Source: Arenibacter antarcticus
GTDB lineage: Bacteria; Bacteroidota; Bacteroidia; Flavobacteriales; Flavobacteriaceae
Assembly (NCBI RefSeq): GCF_041320605.1
Contig: NZ_CP166679.1
Location: 2,108,001 to 2,172,000 of the forward strand
Length of the DNA: 64,000 nt
Direction of reading: 5' to 3'
This document shows positions 19,291 through 28,380 of the stretch, in pieces. A model generated the notes under the pieces. That model was not told where the DNA came from and made no database searches. It worked only from the letters and a program-made list of their open reading frames with translations. Numbering within the stretch: position 1 is the stretch's first letter; each line of letters starts with the position of its first letter. The translations under genes and the position numbers were made by a program.

Positions 19291-20856
19291 TTAGGAACTG
19301 CAGGATAGCATGGAGCAACCTATTTTATTACGGGCCCAATCGGGTCGCTTTGCAAACCATTTTTCTGCGTCCTTTTGTTCTCCGTATGGATCCAGTATTA
19401 ATTGGTACATTTCTTCCAAGACGGAATAGTCGCCCTTGTCTGCGGCATCTATTGCCAATTGTGCCATATAATTCCTTAGTACATATTTTGGATTTACGGC
19501 ATTCATTTTTTCTTGTCTTTCCAAATTCGATATATACTCCTTCTGAAGTCGAGACACATAGGCCTCAAACCATTGTTTCCAGGTTTCCCGAATACTTTCA
19601 TCAAGCTCTTCTGGATTATAAAAGGCATCCATCACCGGGGCTAAAAAATCATCTGTAATAACAGCTTCCTTATCTATACTGCTTAGATTTCTAAAGAAAA
19701 TAGTCATGTCCGTTTCGGTCATTTGTAAGTTTTCTTCCAAGGTGTTTATGAGTTCAATATCACTACTATCCTCCGAATAGAGGCCAATCTTGGATTTCAT
19801 CATCTCCTGGTATTGCTGTGTATAAGCATCCCTATATCCCTCTAATATAGCTTCAAGTGGAGCAATTTCCTCTACTAAAGGGAATAGTGAACTAGCCAAT
19901 CTATAGAGGTTCCATAATCCAATATTAATTTGGTTTCCATACCTATATCGCTTTTCCCTACTATCCGTAGTATTAGGGGTCCATCCTTCATCATAACCCT
20001 CAAGCCAGCCATAGGGGCCATAGTCAATGGTTAATCCTAAAATAGACATATTATCCGTGTTCATAACTCCGTGTACAAATCCTACCCGTTGCCAATGAAT
20101 TAACATTTTTAAGGTGCGATTCGTAACCTCCTGAAAAAACTGAATATACCCTTCTTTGGTGCCGGCTTGGATTTGAGGGAAGAATTGTTTGATCGTATAA
20201 TCTGTCAATATCTTCAGTGTGGCCTTATCATCTCTAGCCATTAAAATTTCGAAATTTCCAAAACGTAAAAAAGAAGGTGATACCCGGCACACCACAGCTC
20301 CTTTTTCGTATTCAGGATGGCCGGTATAAAGAATATCCCTTAAGACTTTATCTCCTGTTTTGCATAAAGATAGTGCCCTAGTTGTGGGGACTCCTAAATG
20401 ATACATGGCTTCGGAGCATAAATATTCCCTTATGGAAGAGCGGAGAACTGCTAAACCGTCGGCGTTCCTAGAGTAGGGGGTTTCCCCTGCTCCCTTAAGT
20501 TGCAATGCCCAAAGTTTATCGTTGTGTTCAATCTCGAATAAATTTATGGCCCTACCATCACCTAATTGCCCTGCCCAATTTCCAAACTGATGGCCTCCAT
20601 AGCACATAGCGTAAGGATGTGTATTGGGAAGAATAGAGTTGCCAGAGAAAACTTTTAGGAATTCTTCGGAATGTAAGTATTCCTCCGATATTCCCAGTTC
20701 CTTGGCCAATACATGCGAAGCGTGTACTAAAATTGGTTGGGAAGTTTTCTTTGGACTTACATAAGAAAAGCATTCCCTTACTGGTCTTCTAAAATTTTCT
20801 AAAATGGGATCTGCGGGCAGTTCCTTAGTAATTGTATCCTTTATGTTGAATTTCAT
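19291..20856 (-). CDS. selO: Protein adenylyltransferase SelO (YdiU/UPF0061)
   Basis: 521 residues, somewhat longer than E. coli YdiU. Visible family blocks: CYGGHQFGNWAGQLGDGRA, KGAGETPYSR, RSSIREYLCSEAM, HGVMNTDNMS and the DYGPYG metal-binding loop. SelO has a pseudokinase fold that binds ATP in flipped orientation and transfers AMP to Ser, Thr or Tyr of targets, linked to redox stress. The protein ends in CSS, where many eukaryotic SelO proteins end in selenocysteine-Ser-Ser. Followed 37 bp further (upstream in gene order) by a small acetyltransferase that probably shares its transcript. Confidence 0.93.
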   Translation of the reverse strand: MKFNIKDTITKELPADPILENFRRPVRECFSYVSPKKTSQPILVHASHVLAKELGISEEYLHSEEFLKVFSGNSILPNTHPYAMCYGGHQFGNWAGQLGDGRAINLFEIEHNDKLWALQLKGAGETPYSRNADGLAVLRSSIREYLCSEAMYHLGVPTTRALSLCKTGDKVLRDILYTGHPEYEKGAVVCRVSPSFLRFGNFEILMARDDKATLKILTDYTIKQFFPQIQAGTKEGYIQFFQEVTNRTLKMLIHWQRVGFVHGVMNTDNMSILGLTIDYGPYGWLEGYDEGWTPNTTDSREKRYRYGNQINIGLWNLYRLASSLFPLVEEIAPLEAILEGYRDAYTQQYQEMMKSKIGLYSEDSSDIELINTLEENLQMTETDMTIFFRNLSSIDKEAVITDDFLAPVMDAFYNPEELDESIRETWKQWFEAYVSRLQKEYISNLERQEKMNAVNPKYVLRNYMAQLAIDAADKGDYSVLEEMYQLILDPYGEQKDAEKWFAKRPDWARNKIGCSMLSCSS

Positions 20857-20892
20857 TGGTGTGTTTTCATGTGCGGCCCAAATTGGGTCGGT

Positions 20893-21162
20893 TTATTCTA
20901 TTATAGCATTCCACTTCTCACTCCTTTGGGCTACTGCCCGGATGTAGGAGCAAACTGCCTTGGCAGTATACCCTTCTTTGGTCAGTTGCTCAAAAGTCTG
21001 TTCTACTAGGATCTTTCCGTAGCCTTTCCCCCTTAAAGGATAAGGAACTTCGGAATAGGTCAAATACATTTTGCCTTCCTTTAGTTGATATTCTACTTTC
21101 GCTATTTCGCCATTGATTTCCATGGTGAACCTATGGGTGTCTTTTTCGTGTGTTACTATCAA
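20893..21162 (-). CDS. Small GNAT-like N-acetyltransferase
   Basis: 89 residues matching the minimal GNAT domain (Acetyltransf_CG type): beta strands with EINGEIAKVEYQL, then the acetyl-CoA loop in PLRGKGYGKILVEQTFE and a final VCSYIRAVAQRSEKW segment. Substrate unknown; relatives are sometimes linked to small-molecule or protein acetylation. It lies immediately before selO on the same strand with a 36-bp gap. Confidence 0.85.
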   Translation of the reverse strand: MIVTHEKDTHRFTMEINGEIAKVEYQLKEGKMYLTYSEVPYPLRGKGYGKILVEQTFEQLTKEGYTAKAVCSYIRAVAQRSEKWNAIIE

Positions 21163-21218
21163 TTTTTAGATTTTTTTGTTGCTGTTTTGCTATTGGTCAA
21201 AATGCGCCAAGTCCTACA

Positions 21219-21318
21219 TTTTACTCGCTACGTGAGATTTAAATGCCACGACGCGCGCGTCTAAATATTATCGGTAGTTTCCGTCCGATGCCATATAAGA
21301 TTGCCCAAGGGAAATTGA
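21219..21318. repeat. Dispersed intergenic repeat, copy A
   Basis: About 100 bases sharing both ends with a second copy at 34850-34972. The left block reads TTTTACT...GTGAGATTTxAATGC and the right block TAGTTTCCxTCCGATGCC...GGxAAATTGA; the middle is different and shorter here (about 34 against 58 bases). No credible protein is encoded. Confidence 0.7.
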
Positions 21319-21344
21319 TTCCCATTGGTTTTTGGGACCTGCAT

Positions 21345-21800
21345 TTAGATAAAATCAGAGAAAACAACCGTGTTTTTTTCGTTTATAATAATGAACCAAG
21401 GCGTGCCTCCTGTGCGATAATTTGTCATTATCTTGGAGATGTAATTTGTGCTTTCATCCCCTGGGTCGTGCCCAAATGGAATTTTTAAACCATATTCTTT
21501 TTGCGTGGCAACCATCTTCTCATAGCTATTTTCATTATGTCCCTCAAAAACGGTCTGAATCGCCAAAAATACAATATCCTTATTATGCTGTTTTTCAAAG
21601 ATCATCCTTTCTAAGGAGGGGAAACCCCTGGTGTGGCACCCCTTACACCAACTCTGGAAACAATAGATAACCTTGAATTTGCTTGGAAAATCGGACAATG
21701 AAATTGGTTGTATTGGGTTCCCATTAGCATCTATCCATTGGGTTACCTCCAATTCCTTTGCTTTAAAAAGATCAGGTTCTTCCCAAGGTTTTTGTTCCAT
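21345..21800 (-). CDS. Thioredoxin-like/redoxin domain protein
   Basis: 151 residues, no signal peptide. A redox motif CKGC (Cys52-Cys55) sits in SWCKGCHTRGF and a cis-Pro block GGTPWFIII follows near residue 131, both typical of TlpA/redoxin folds. The gene lies 38 bp after msrA on the same strand, so it may supply electrons to the methionine sulfoxide reductases or act in a related thiol repair step. This link is inference from neighbourhood. The C-terminus is short (ends VVFSDFI), so the last helix of a full thioredoxin fold seems missing, and copy A of the repeat begins just beyond the stop. Confidence 0.82.
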   Translation of the reverse strand: MEQKPWEEPDLFKAKELEVTQWIDANGNPIQPISLSDFPSKFKVIYCFQSWCKGCHTRGFPSLERMIFEKQHNKDIVFLAIQTVFEGHNENSYEKMVATQKEYGLKIPFGHDPGDESTNYISKIMTNYRTGGTPWFIIINEKNTVVFSDFI

Positions 21801-21838
21801 TTCAGCTTAGTCTTAACATTAGAGCTATTCTCCTTAGT

Positions 21839-22390
21839 TTAGGCATTTGTTTTTTTTAATTTGCCAGCATGTGCCTGACGTAATTTTATCAATTTTGGAG
21901 TTATCACTGCACTACAATATCCTTGTGTTATATTGTTACGATAATAATCTTGATGGACATCCTCTGCCTCGTAAAAAGTTGAGAGCGGACTAATTTCCGT
22001 TACGATAGGTTGTGTATAATATTCGGACATCTTCCTCCTAACCTCTAGTGCAACCTCCTTTTGGTCCTTATTTTGGTAATAGATTACAGAACGGTATTGC
22101 GTGCCTACATCTGCTCCTTGGCGGTTTAAGGTTGTTGGATCATGGCTGGTCATGAAAATAATCAAGATGTCTTCATACGAAATGATGCTGGGGTCATAGG
22201 TTAATTGTACCACCTCGGCATGTCCCGTTAGGCCAGAGCAGACCTCTCTATAGGTAGGTTTTCCTGGGGCATTGCCTCCAGTGTATCCCGAAATCACCTT
22301 TTCTATTCCATCAACTTCTTGAAAAATTGCGTCAATACACCAAAAACAACCTCCGCCAAATGTGGCCAATTCCAAATTACTATTTTTCAT
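21839..22390 (-). CDS. msrA: Peptide-methionine (S)-S-oxide reductase
   Basis: 183 residues. The active site GGCFWC (Cys15, with Cys18) opens the protein and VISGYTGG and SHDPT blocks follow. It reduces the S form of methionine sulfoxide in proteins. Its start overlaps the end of msrB by 11 bases, and both are probably translated from one mRNA. No signal peptide, so a cytoplasmic form. Confidence 0.96.
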   Translation of the reverse strand: MKNSNLELATFGGGCFWCIDAIFQEVDGIEKVISGYTGGNAPGKPTYREVCSGLTGHAEVVQLTYDPSIISYEDILIIFMTSHDPTTLNRQGADVGTQYRSVIYYQNKDQKEVALEVRRKMSEYYTQPIVTEISPLSTFYEAEDVHQDYYRNNITQGYCSAVITPKLIKLRQAHAGKLKKTNA

Positions 22391-22844
22391 TGGTTACTCC
22401 TTCTTTAATTAATTTCATTGATTCTGAGTTTATGCAATATCTTAGACCCCCTGGCTCTGGGCCATCTGGGAATACATGTCCAAGATGGGCGTCACAGGTA
22501 TTGCACATGGCTTCTACCCGTGTCATGCCAAAGGAAACATCTTTATGATATTTAATGGCATTTTCTTTTATGGGCTGTGTAAAACTGGGCCATCCAGTAC
22601 CCGAATTAAATTTTATGGTCGAATCGAATAAGGGGGTTCCGCAACAGACGCAACCATATTTGCCATTGTCGTGAGTAGTACAAAGTGCACCACTATGTGG
22701 TGGTTCTGTACCCTTATGCCTCGTAATCCTAAATTGTTCTGGACTGAGTAGATTCTTCCATTCTTCCTCCGTTTTTTCTATCCTTTGTTCTGGGATGGGA
22801 TTTCCTTTTACACTAAAATTTATTACCTCTTTCCATGTTAACAT
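22380..22844 (-). CDS. msrB: Peptide-methionine (R)-S-oxide reductase
   Basis: 154 residues. Zinc-site cysteines Cys65/Cys68 (CVCC) and Cys114/Cys117 (CNTC), catalytic Cys137 in RYCINS, and the GTGWPSF and HLGHVFPDGP blocks identify MsrB. It reduces the R form of methionine sulfoxide. First gene of the msrB-msrA-thioredoxin-like group. Confidence 0.96.
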   Translation of the reverse strand: MLTWKEVINFSVKGNPIPEQRIEKTEEEWKNLLSPEQFRITRHKGTEPPHSGALCTTHDNGKYGCVCCGTPLFDSTIKFNSGTGWPSFTQPIKENAIKYHKDVSFGMTRVEAMCNTCDAHLGHVFPDGPEPGGLRYCINSESMKLIKEGVTNEK

Positions 22845-22989
22845 AGTATATCGCCTTTCTTTAAATTTTCAACAATTAATAGTTCACTGATTTAGGTATT
22901 ACCCTAGGGGTCATTACTTGTCTGTTTATAGTCGGTTTTGGGGTGCAATGCTTACATTTTGATGAAGTGCCCCATCTACCGTTTTCAAT

Positions 22990-22997
22990 TATATTTG
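22990..22997 (+). promoter_or_regulatory. -7 box directly before the endonuclease start
   Basis: TATATTTG, exact TAnnTTTG match, ending 4 bases before the ATG at 23002. If used, transcription would begin at or next to the start codon. Confidence 0.5.
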
Positions 22998-23001
22998 TCC
23001 T

Positions 23002-23814
23002 ATGAATAAAAATAGGGAAAATAGAATCATTTACAGTGCTTTAATGCTCCTTTGTATAGTGGGTTTTTGGTGGTTTGATAACTTTTACACTCCAGCTACT
23101 TACTCTTCTACCTCCAATGTTGAGAAGATCACCAAGATTCCAACAGATTTACTACCTAGTTCCACTACTGGTGCATTGGTGCAGCACAATCATTTTATAT
23201 TATCCTATAATGAAGATTATGAACAGGCAGAGTGGGTTGCCTATTTATTGGATAGATCGCATATAACCGGGGATGATAGAAGGCGACCTTATTTTATAGA
23301 AGACCCCAAAGTAACAACAAAATCTGCCGATTGGAGAAATTATAAGGGATCTGGATATGATAGGGGGCATTTGTGTCCGGCAGGAGACAGGAGATTTTCT
23401 GAATTAGCCTATAACGAGACGTTTTATACCAGTAATATTAGTCCACAACAGAACGATTTTAATGCTGGTATTTGGAACCGATTGGAGCAGCAGGTGCGGA
23501 GATGGGCTAAAAAAGAAGGTCCATTGGTCGTAATTACTGCAGGGGTGTTGACCCAAGGATTACCTAGTATAGGGGAAGAGGAAGTGGCGGTACCTAGATA
23601 TTTTTATAAAATTGTGGCGAAGGGCGAAGGGGGCAACCTTAAAATAATAGCATTCCTATTTCCCAATAGGGAAATGGATAAGAGTTTGAAAAATTTTGTA
23701 GTTACCGTAGATCATTTGGAGGAATTAACCGGGATCGACTTTTTTCAGGGCCTGCCCGAAAAGTTGGAGAACAATCTGGAATCCACCGTTAACACCAAGG
23801 CGTGGAAATTTTAG
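23002..23814 (+). CDS. DNA/RNA non-specific endonuclease (NucA/EndA type)
   Basis: 270 residues. One N-terminal hydrophobic segment (about 10-27) makes it a membrane-anchored or exported protein. The beta-beta-alpha-metal site is clear: DRGH at 120-123 (His123 catalytic) within YDRGHLCPAGDR, and the NISPQQNDFNAGIWNRLE block that supplies the metal Asn. It should cut single- and double-stranded nucleic acid outside the cytoplasm, for nutrition or DNA-uptake processing. Its last four bases overlap the end of convergent rodA. Confidence 0.93.
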   Translation: MNKNRENRIIYSALMLLCIVGFWWFDNFYTPATYSSTSNVEKITKIPTDLLPSSTTGALVQHNHFILSYNEDYEQAEWVAYLLDRSHITGDDRRRPYFIEDPKVTTKSADWRNYKGSGYDRGHLCPAGDRRFSELAYNETFYTSNISPQQNDFNAGIWNRLEQQVRRWAKKEGPLVVITAGVLTQGLPSIGEEEVAVPRYFYKIVAKGEGGNLKIIAFLFPNREMDKSLKNFVVTVDHLEELTGIDFFQGLPEKLENNLESTVNTKAWKF

Positions 23815-25094
23815 TCCAGTTCATTTAATCTATTGGCGTCCAATTTAAGGAAGATAAATAACAAGGCCGAAAAAAATACTAGCCCAGAACCCCCATAACT
23901 GAAAAAGGGTAAGGGGATGCCTATGGTGGGTAAAATTCCCGTTACCATTCCAATATTTATAAAATAGTGGACAAATAAGATGCTTATAACCCCATATCCA
24001 TACATTCTGCTAAAAGGGTTTTTTTGGCGTTCTGCTAGATATGCCAGTCGAAGAAGCATAAGTGTGAATAGAATGACTACGGTTGAGGTGCCTATAAACC
24101 CCCATTCCTCCCCTACCGTGCTGAAAATATAATCTGTGTGTTGTTCTGGCACAAAATTCCCTTTGGTACGTGTTCCTTCCTTAAAGCCCTTGCCAAAAAA
24201 GCCGCCAGATTCTATGGCTTTTTCAGATTGGTAGGTATTATATCCAATTGTTTTTCTTATTTCTTCTAGTTTCTTTGGGTCCTTTTCCAAGTCGAGCCAT
24301 AAACTAAATCTATCGCGGTGACGTTGCTCAAAAACAGAATCGTAAACAAAATCAACGGAAAGTGAAAATAGAATGATAACGATATAACTAAGAGTAATGG
24401 GTAATATTGGCACTTTAAAAGATGGTTTTTTCAGCAATAGAAAAAGGGCAAAGATTAAGCCTAAGCCAATTACCAGCCACAAAGTCCCGAACATTAGAGT
24501 GAGGATAAAAATCACTATTGCCATTGTTCCGATTCCTAGATAATACAAAGGCAATCCCTCTCTAAAAATGACAAAAATTAAGAAAAAGAATACAAGGGCA
24601 CTCCCTGGATCTGGTTGTGGGATGATGAGAATGGTTGGTATTAGAATTATAGCGAGGGCGTATAATTGATCTTTGGGGCGTTTAATATCGGTCTGTATGT
24701 CACTTAGATATTTCGCCAAAGCCAATGCAGTAGTCATTTTAGCGAATTCTGAGGGCTGAAGGTTGAAAAATCCAAGATCATACCAGGAGGTTGCTCCGGA
24801 GATAGTACGTCCAAAGGGATAAAGCCCCAAGAGTAGTACCAAGGCAATGATATAGAAAAGACCTGCAAATCGTTCATAGAAATTAGCCTCTAGACCTAAG
24901 ATAATTACAATAGTGACTATGCTGGTGCCGATAAAGAACAATTGCTTGCCGTAAAGGGCCGCGAAATTAAAAATGTTGGGGTTGTCCTCATTAAAGGTGG
25001 TGGAGTAGATGTTGATCCAACCAATAAAAACAAGGGAAAGGTAAAAGAATACACTTATCCAATCCAAGCGTTTAAGAATGCTTTTACCAGGCAC
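23811..25094 (-). CDS. rodA: Rod shape-determining protein RodA
   Basis: 427 residues, FtsW/RodA/SpoVE (SEDS) family with about ten membrane helices. Family blocks: FNLQPSEFAK, PQPDPGSALV, and GIPLPFFSYGGSG at the C-terminus. It is the glycan polymerase of the elongasome and pairs with penicillin-binding protein 2, encoded just upstream with an 11-base overlap. Last gene of the purH-mre-mrdA-rodA operon. Confidence 0.95.
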   Translation of the reverse strand: MPGKSILKRLDWISVFFYLSLVFIGWINIYSTTFNEDNPNIFNFAALYGKQLFFIGTSIVTIVIILGLEANFYERFAGLFYIIALVLLLGLYPFGRTISGATSWYDLGFFNLQPSEFAKMTTALALAKYLSDIQTDIKRPKDQLYALAIILIPTILIIPQPDPGSALVFFFLIFVIFREGLPLYYLGIGTMAIVIFILTLMFGTLWLVIGLGLIFALFLLLKKPSFKVPILPITLSYIVIILFSLSVDFVYDSVFEQRHRDRFSLWLDLEKDPKKLEEIRKTIGYNTYQSEKAIESGGFFGKGFKEGTRTKGNFVPEQHTDYIFSTVGEEWGFIGTSTVVILFTLMLLRLAYLAERQKNPFSRMYGYGVISILFVHYFINIGMVTGILPTIGIPLPFFSYGGSGLVFFSALLFIFLKLDANRLNELD

Positions 25095-26952
25095 GTTCGT
25101 TTATTTTAAAAGGTTGCCCGCTATAGGGTTTTGCATATTCGTCTTCCAATGTCTTTTCTAGCATTCTTTTCTCCAGATCCTTACGGGTAATTTCACGATG
25201 CAGGTATTTTTCGATCATTAAGGTGGCAATATGCCCTGCATAGCGACTCCCAAAGTAGCCATTTTCAATATAAACTGCTATCGCTATTTTTGGATTGTCT
25301 ACAGGGGCAAAGGCTATAAAAACAGAATTATCTGTCAATTGGGTTCGGACACCATTAATTCTTGTAAAGTTTTCTACCGTTCCGGTTTTTCCAGCTATCT
25401 CAATGTCTTTTACTTGAAGCCACCTTGCGGTCCCCATTTTATATACGTCTGCCATGGCTTGTACTACTGGTTCAAAGTGGCGTTTGTCTATGGTAGTGTG
25501 CTTTGCCTCTGTAAATTCTGGAATGGAAATATTCTCTCCACCAATCTTTTTAAGTACATGTGGGGTGAAAAAATGTCCCCTATTGGCAATTGCTGCAGTC
25601 ATGTTCGCCAATTGAATTGGAGTGGTTTCTACTTCTCCTTGCCCAATGGAGTTTGATATTATATAGGTAGAGGCCCATCTATTAGCGCCATATACCCTAT
25701 CGTAATATTCACGGTTAGGAATACGCCCTGGTCTTCCAGTAGGTAGATCATAGCCTAGATAGGTGCCCAATCCAAAACTTTTCATGTGTTTTTCCCAAAC
25801 ATCCATACCTTCCGCTGTGGTGTCGAACTTGTCGTAGAATTTCCGAAACACCCCAGCAGAAAAGGCATTGCAAGACTTGTATAGGCCACTATGCAGTTTG
25901 CGGATTCCGCCTCCGCAATGGCAGCCTCGTTTCTTTTTTCCTACGTAAAAACCGTTATAACATTGTATTATGGTTTCGGTGGTGATGGCTCCTTCCTGTA
26001 AGGCTACAAGGGCATTTAAGGTTTTAAAGGGAGATCCAGGAGGCTGGGATGCCAACAAAGATCTATCAAAGGTGGGTTTTGTGATGCTGTCATAGTGTAA
26101 TTTGCTGTAGTTTTTAGACCTGTCTCTCCCCACCAATATGGAAGGGTCATAGCTAGGACCGGAGATTAGGGCTAGTATTTCGCCCGTACTAGGTTCTAAA
26201 GCTACAATTCCACCGTGTTTCCCTACCATTAGTGTTTCACCATACTCTTGAAGTTGTTTATCTATGGTGACCGTTATTTGCTGACCCTGTTCTGGGAGGG
26301 TGTCCAATGCCCCCTCTTTGTAGGGGCCAATATCCCTGTTAAAGCGGTCTTTCTGAATGTATTTCACTCCTTTGTGCCCCCTCAGGACATTCTCGTACTC
26401 TTTTTCAATACCTGTAGTGCCCATTAATTCCCCTGCGGCATAGGACGGGTTTCTCTCTAAATCCCATGGGTTAACCTCACTAATATAGCCTAGGACATTG
26501 GCGCCGCTTTTAGTGTCATAGTAACGCAAAGATCTTTTTTGGATGTAAAAACCGTCAAACCGTCTCATTTTTTCCTGGAGTCGCCCATAATCTTCCTTGG
26601 ATAATTGGGGTACTAATACAGAGGGGAGCCTCGGAGAATATACGCGGGCTTTGCTCAATTGTGCTATAAAACGCTCCTTATCAATTCCGAGAAGGCTACA
26701 AAATTCCAACGTATCCAAGGGTTTTACCTCACGGGGAATCACCATTACATCGTAGGCAGGCTGGTTGGCTACCAAAAGTTCCCCGTTTCTATCATATATG
26801 TACCCTCTTTCGGGGTAGTCGTAGATTGCTTTTATGGCAGGGTCTTCCAATATTTGGTTGGGAGAGAAACTAAATATTTGCAAATAGGATAATCTGCCAA
26901 TAAAAGTTAATCCCACTAATAAAATAATTGAGGATAACAGTATTTTTCTCAT
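25084..26952 (-). CDS. mrdA: Penicillin-binding protein 2
   Basis: 622 residues. N-terminal membrane anchor, a dimerisation/pedestal domain, then a transpeptidase domain with the three penicillin-binding motifs: Ser307-x-x-Lys310 (SPFK), Ser360-Cys-Asn (SCN) and Lys522-Thr-Gly (KTGT). Cys331, Cys344 and Cys346 lie where PBP2 proteins often have a zinc site. It cross-links lateral-wall peptidoglycan with RodA. Overlaps mreD by four bases and rodA by eleven. Confidence 0.95.
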   Translation of the reverse strand: MRKILLSSIILLVGLTFIGRLSYLQIFSFSPNQILEDPAIKAIYDYPERGYIYDRNGELLVANQPAYDVMVIPREVKPLDTLEFCSLLGIDKERFIAQLSKARVYSPRLPSVLVPQLSKEDYGRLQEKMRRFDGFYIQKRSLRYYDTKSGANVLGYISEVNPWDLERNPSYAAGELMGTTGIEKEYENVLRGHKGVKYIQKDRFNRDIGPYKEGALDTLPEQGQQITVTIDKQLQEYGETLMVGKHGGIVALEPSTGEILALISGPSYDPSILVGRDRSKNYSKLHYDSITKPTFDRSLLASQPPGSPFKTLNALVALQEGAITTETIIQCYNGFYVGKKKRGCHCGGGIRKLHSGLYKSCNAFSAGVFRKFYDKFDTTAEGMDVWEKHMKSFGLGTYLGYDLPTGRPGRIPNREYYDRVYGANRWASTYIISNSIGQGEVETTPIQLANMTAAIANRGHFFTPHVLKKIGGENISIPEFTEAKHTTIDKRHFEPVVQAMADVYKMGTARWLQVKDIEIAGKTGTVENFTRINGVRTQLTDNSVFIAFAPVDNPKIAIAVYIENGYFGSRYAGHIATLMIEKYLHREITRKDLEKRMLEKTLEDEYAKPYSGQPFKINERAW

Positions 26953-27458
26953 CGTTTTTTGACACTAAAAAGGGAATTCAACAGAAGGCTTAGTGCTAAG
27001 GTTGCCATACTAGTAAATAAAACCTTTTTCAAAATTAACAGTGTATTTTTAAAACTGAAAATCTCTAGGGTAAAGAAAATTAAATGGTGTATAATAATTA
27101 ATAATAAAAGAAACGTAATTTGTTGGGCCTTAGTAGAATTGGTGAGTTTGAAATTTTGAAATTCAATATTTACACCAAAACAGAAACGCATAATAGTGGG
27201 TCGTAAATATGCAATGGTAACGGTTGCTGCTGCATGAATGGCCATGGTATCAGAAAACCAGTCTACCATTATACCTAGTAAAAAGCACAACAAAATAAAA
27301 AGAGATCGTTTTTCCTTGATCGGGTACCAATACAGGAATATAATATAAACCATTGGGTTTATATATCCAAAAAAATTAAGTTTATTAAACACCAATACCT
27401 GAACTAAAATTAGTAGTATAAACCTAATGATAATGATAAAAGTGCTATTGCTGGTCAT
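26949..27458 (-). CDS. mreD: Rod shape-determining protein MreD
   Basis: 169 residues, almost entirely hydrophobic with about five membrane helices; assignment rests on this profile plus its position between mreC and mrdA. MreD is an inner-membrane elongasome subunit that works with MreC to activate PBP2-RodA. Its first 14 bases overlap mreC. Confidence 0.9.
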   Translation of the reverse strand: MTSNSTFIIIIRFILLILVQVLVFNKLNFFGYINPMVYIIFLYWYPIKEKRSLFILLCFLLGIMVDWFSDTMAIHAAATVTIAYLRPTIMRFCFGVNIEFQNFKLTNSTKAQQITFLLLLIIIHHLIFFTLEIFSFKNTLLILKKVLFTSMATLALSLLLNSLFSVKKR

Positions 27459-28266
27459 TGCGGATCTTGGATTCTAATTCTTTAATTTCCTCGCGTTGCT
27501 CGTTCTCAATGACATACACATTCTTTATAGTAGTCATGTCGGTAAACAGTTTAATATCAATGCTGTAGGAGCTTTTGGAATTATTGATATCAAAATTATT
27601 GATGACACCAATAGGAATGTTTTCTGGAAATATACTTGAAGATGCGCCAGTAACAATAGTATCCCCAATGTTTAAGGGAACCAGACGTTCTATATCGTTT
27701 AATTGGACCATGTGGTAATCTTTGGTGTTCCAGACCAAAGAGCCATAATGGTTGGTGTTTTTGAGTTTTGCATTGATCCTAGATCTAACATTTAAGATAC
27801 TTTGTACCATTGCAAAATTTTTGGAAGTGTGCTCCACTATACCTAATATTCCGTTTGGTGTAATGACCCCCATGTCTATTTCCAATCCATCGGCACTTCC
27901 TTTGTCTATAGTGATATAGTTTCTTGGAAGGGAGTAACTGTTCTTTATTACTTGGCCAGTTATTACCCTGTAATTAGTATTGGTGGAATCTAAAGGTTCT
28001 GGAGTCTCCTTTTCCTGATTGAACAATTGGATGCGCAATTTTTTGTTTTCTTCCAGCAATTTTTTGTTTTCCACCCCAAGGCCAAAATAGGTGGTAATAT
28101 TGTTTGAGGTCCCGTAGATGTTGCCTGTAAGCCAGTTGGCCGAATTGAAAAACTTGGAATGGTGATAGGACTGTGCCCGTATGGTAAACGTAAGTGCTAT
28201 GGTTAATAACAACGCATAGAGCAAGAAGTTTTTATATCTTAGTATAAAATTGATAATCTGCTGCAT
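27445..28266 (-). CDS. mreC: Rod shape-determining protein MreC
   Basis: 273 residues. One N-terminal membrane helix (about 10-28), a coiled-coil rich in Leu, Glu and Lys (about 60-90), then the periplasmic beta-domains with GSADGLEIDMGVITPNGILG and GDTIVTGASSSIFPENIPIG blocks typical of MreC. It links MreB filaments to PBP2. Located 114 bp after mreB. Confidence 0.94.
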   Translation of the reverse strand: MQQIINFILRYKNFLLYALLLTIALTFTIRAQSYHHSKFFNSANWLTGNIYGTSNNITTYFGLGVENKKLLEENKKLRIQLFNQEKETPEPLDSTNTNYRVITGQVIKNSYSLPRNYITIDKGSADGLEIDMGVITPNGILGIVEHTSKNFAMVQSILNVRSRINAKLKNTNHYGSLVWNTKDYHMVQLNDIERLVPLNIGDTIVTGASSSIFPENIPIGVINNFDINNSKSSYSIDIKLFTDMTTIKNVYVIENEQREEIKELESKIRNDQQ

Positions 28267-28380
28267 GCACTTGTATTAATATATTGAAGTTTAAATTTTC
28301 ATCGCCCAATTAGTGGTTTAATGTCGGTTTGCTATTATTAATTTTTCAACATGGCGATTCGCATTGAAACTTTTCTAAAT

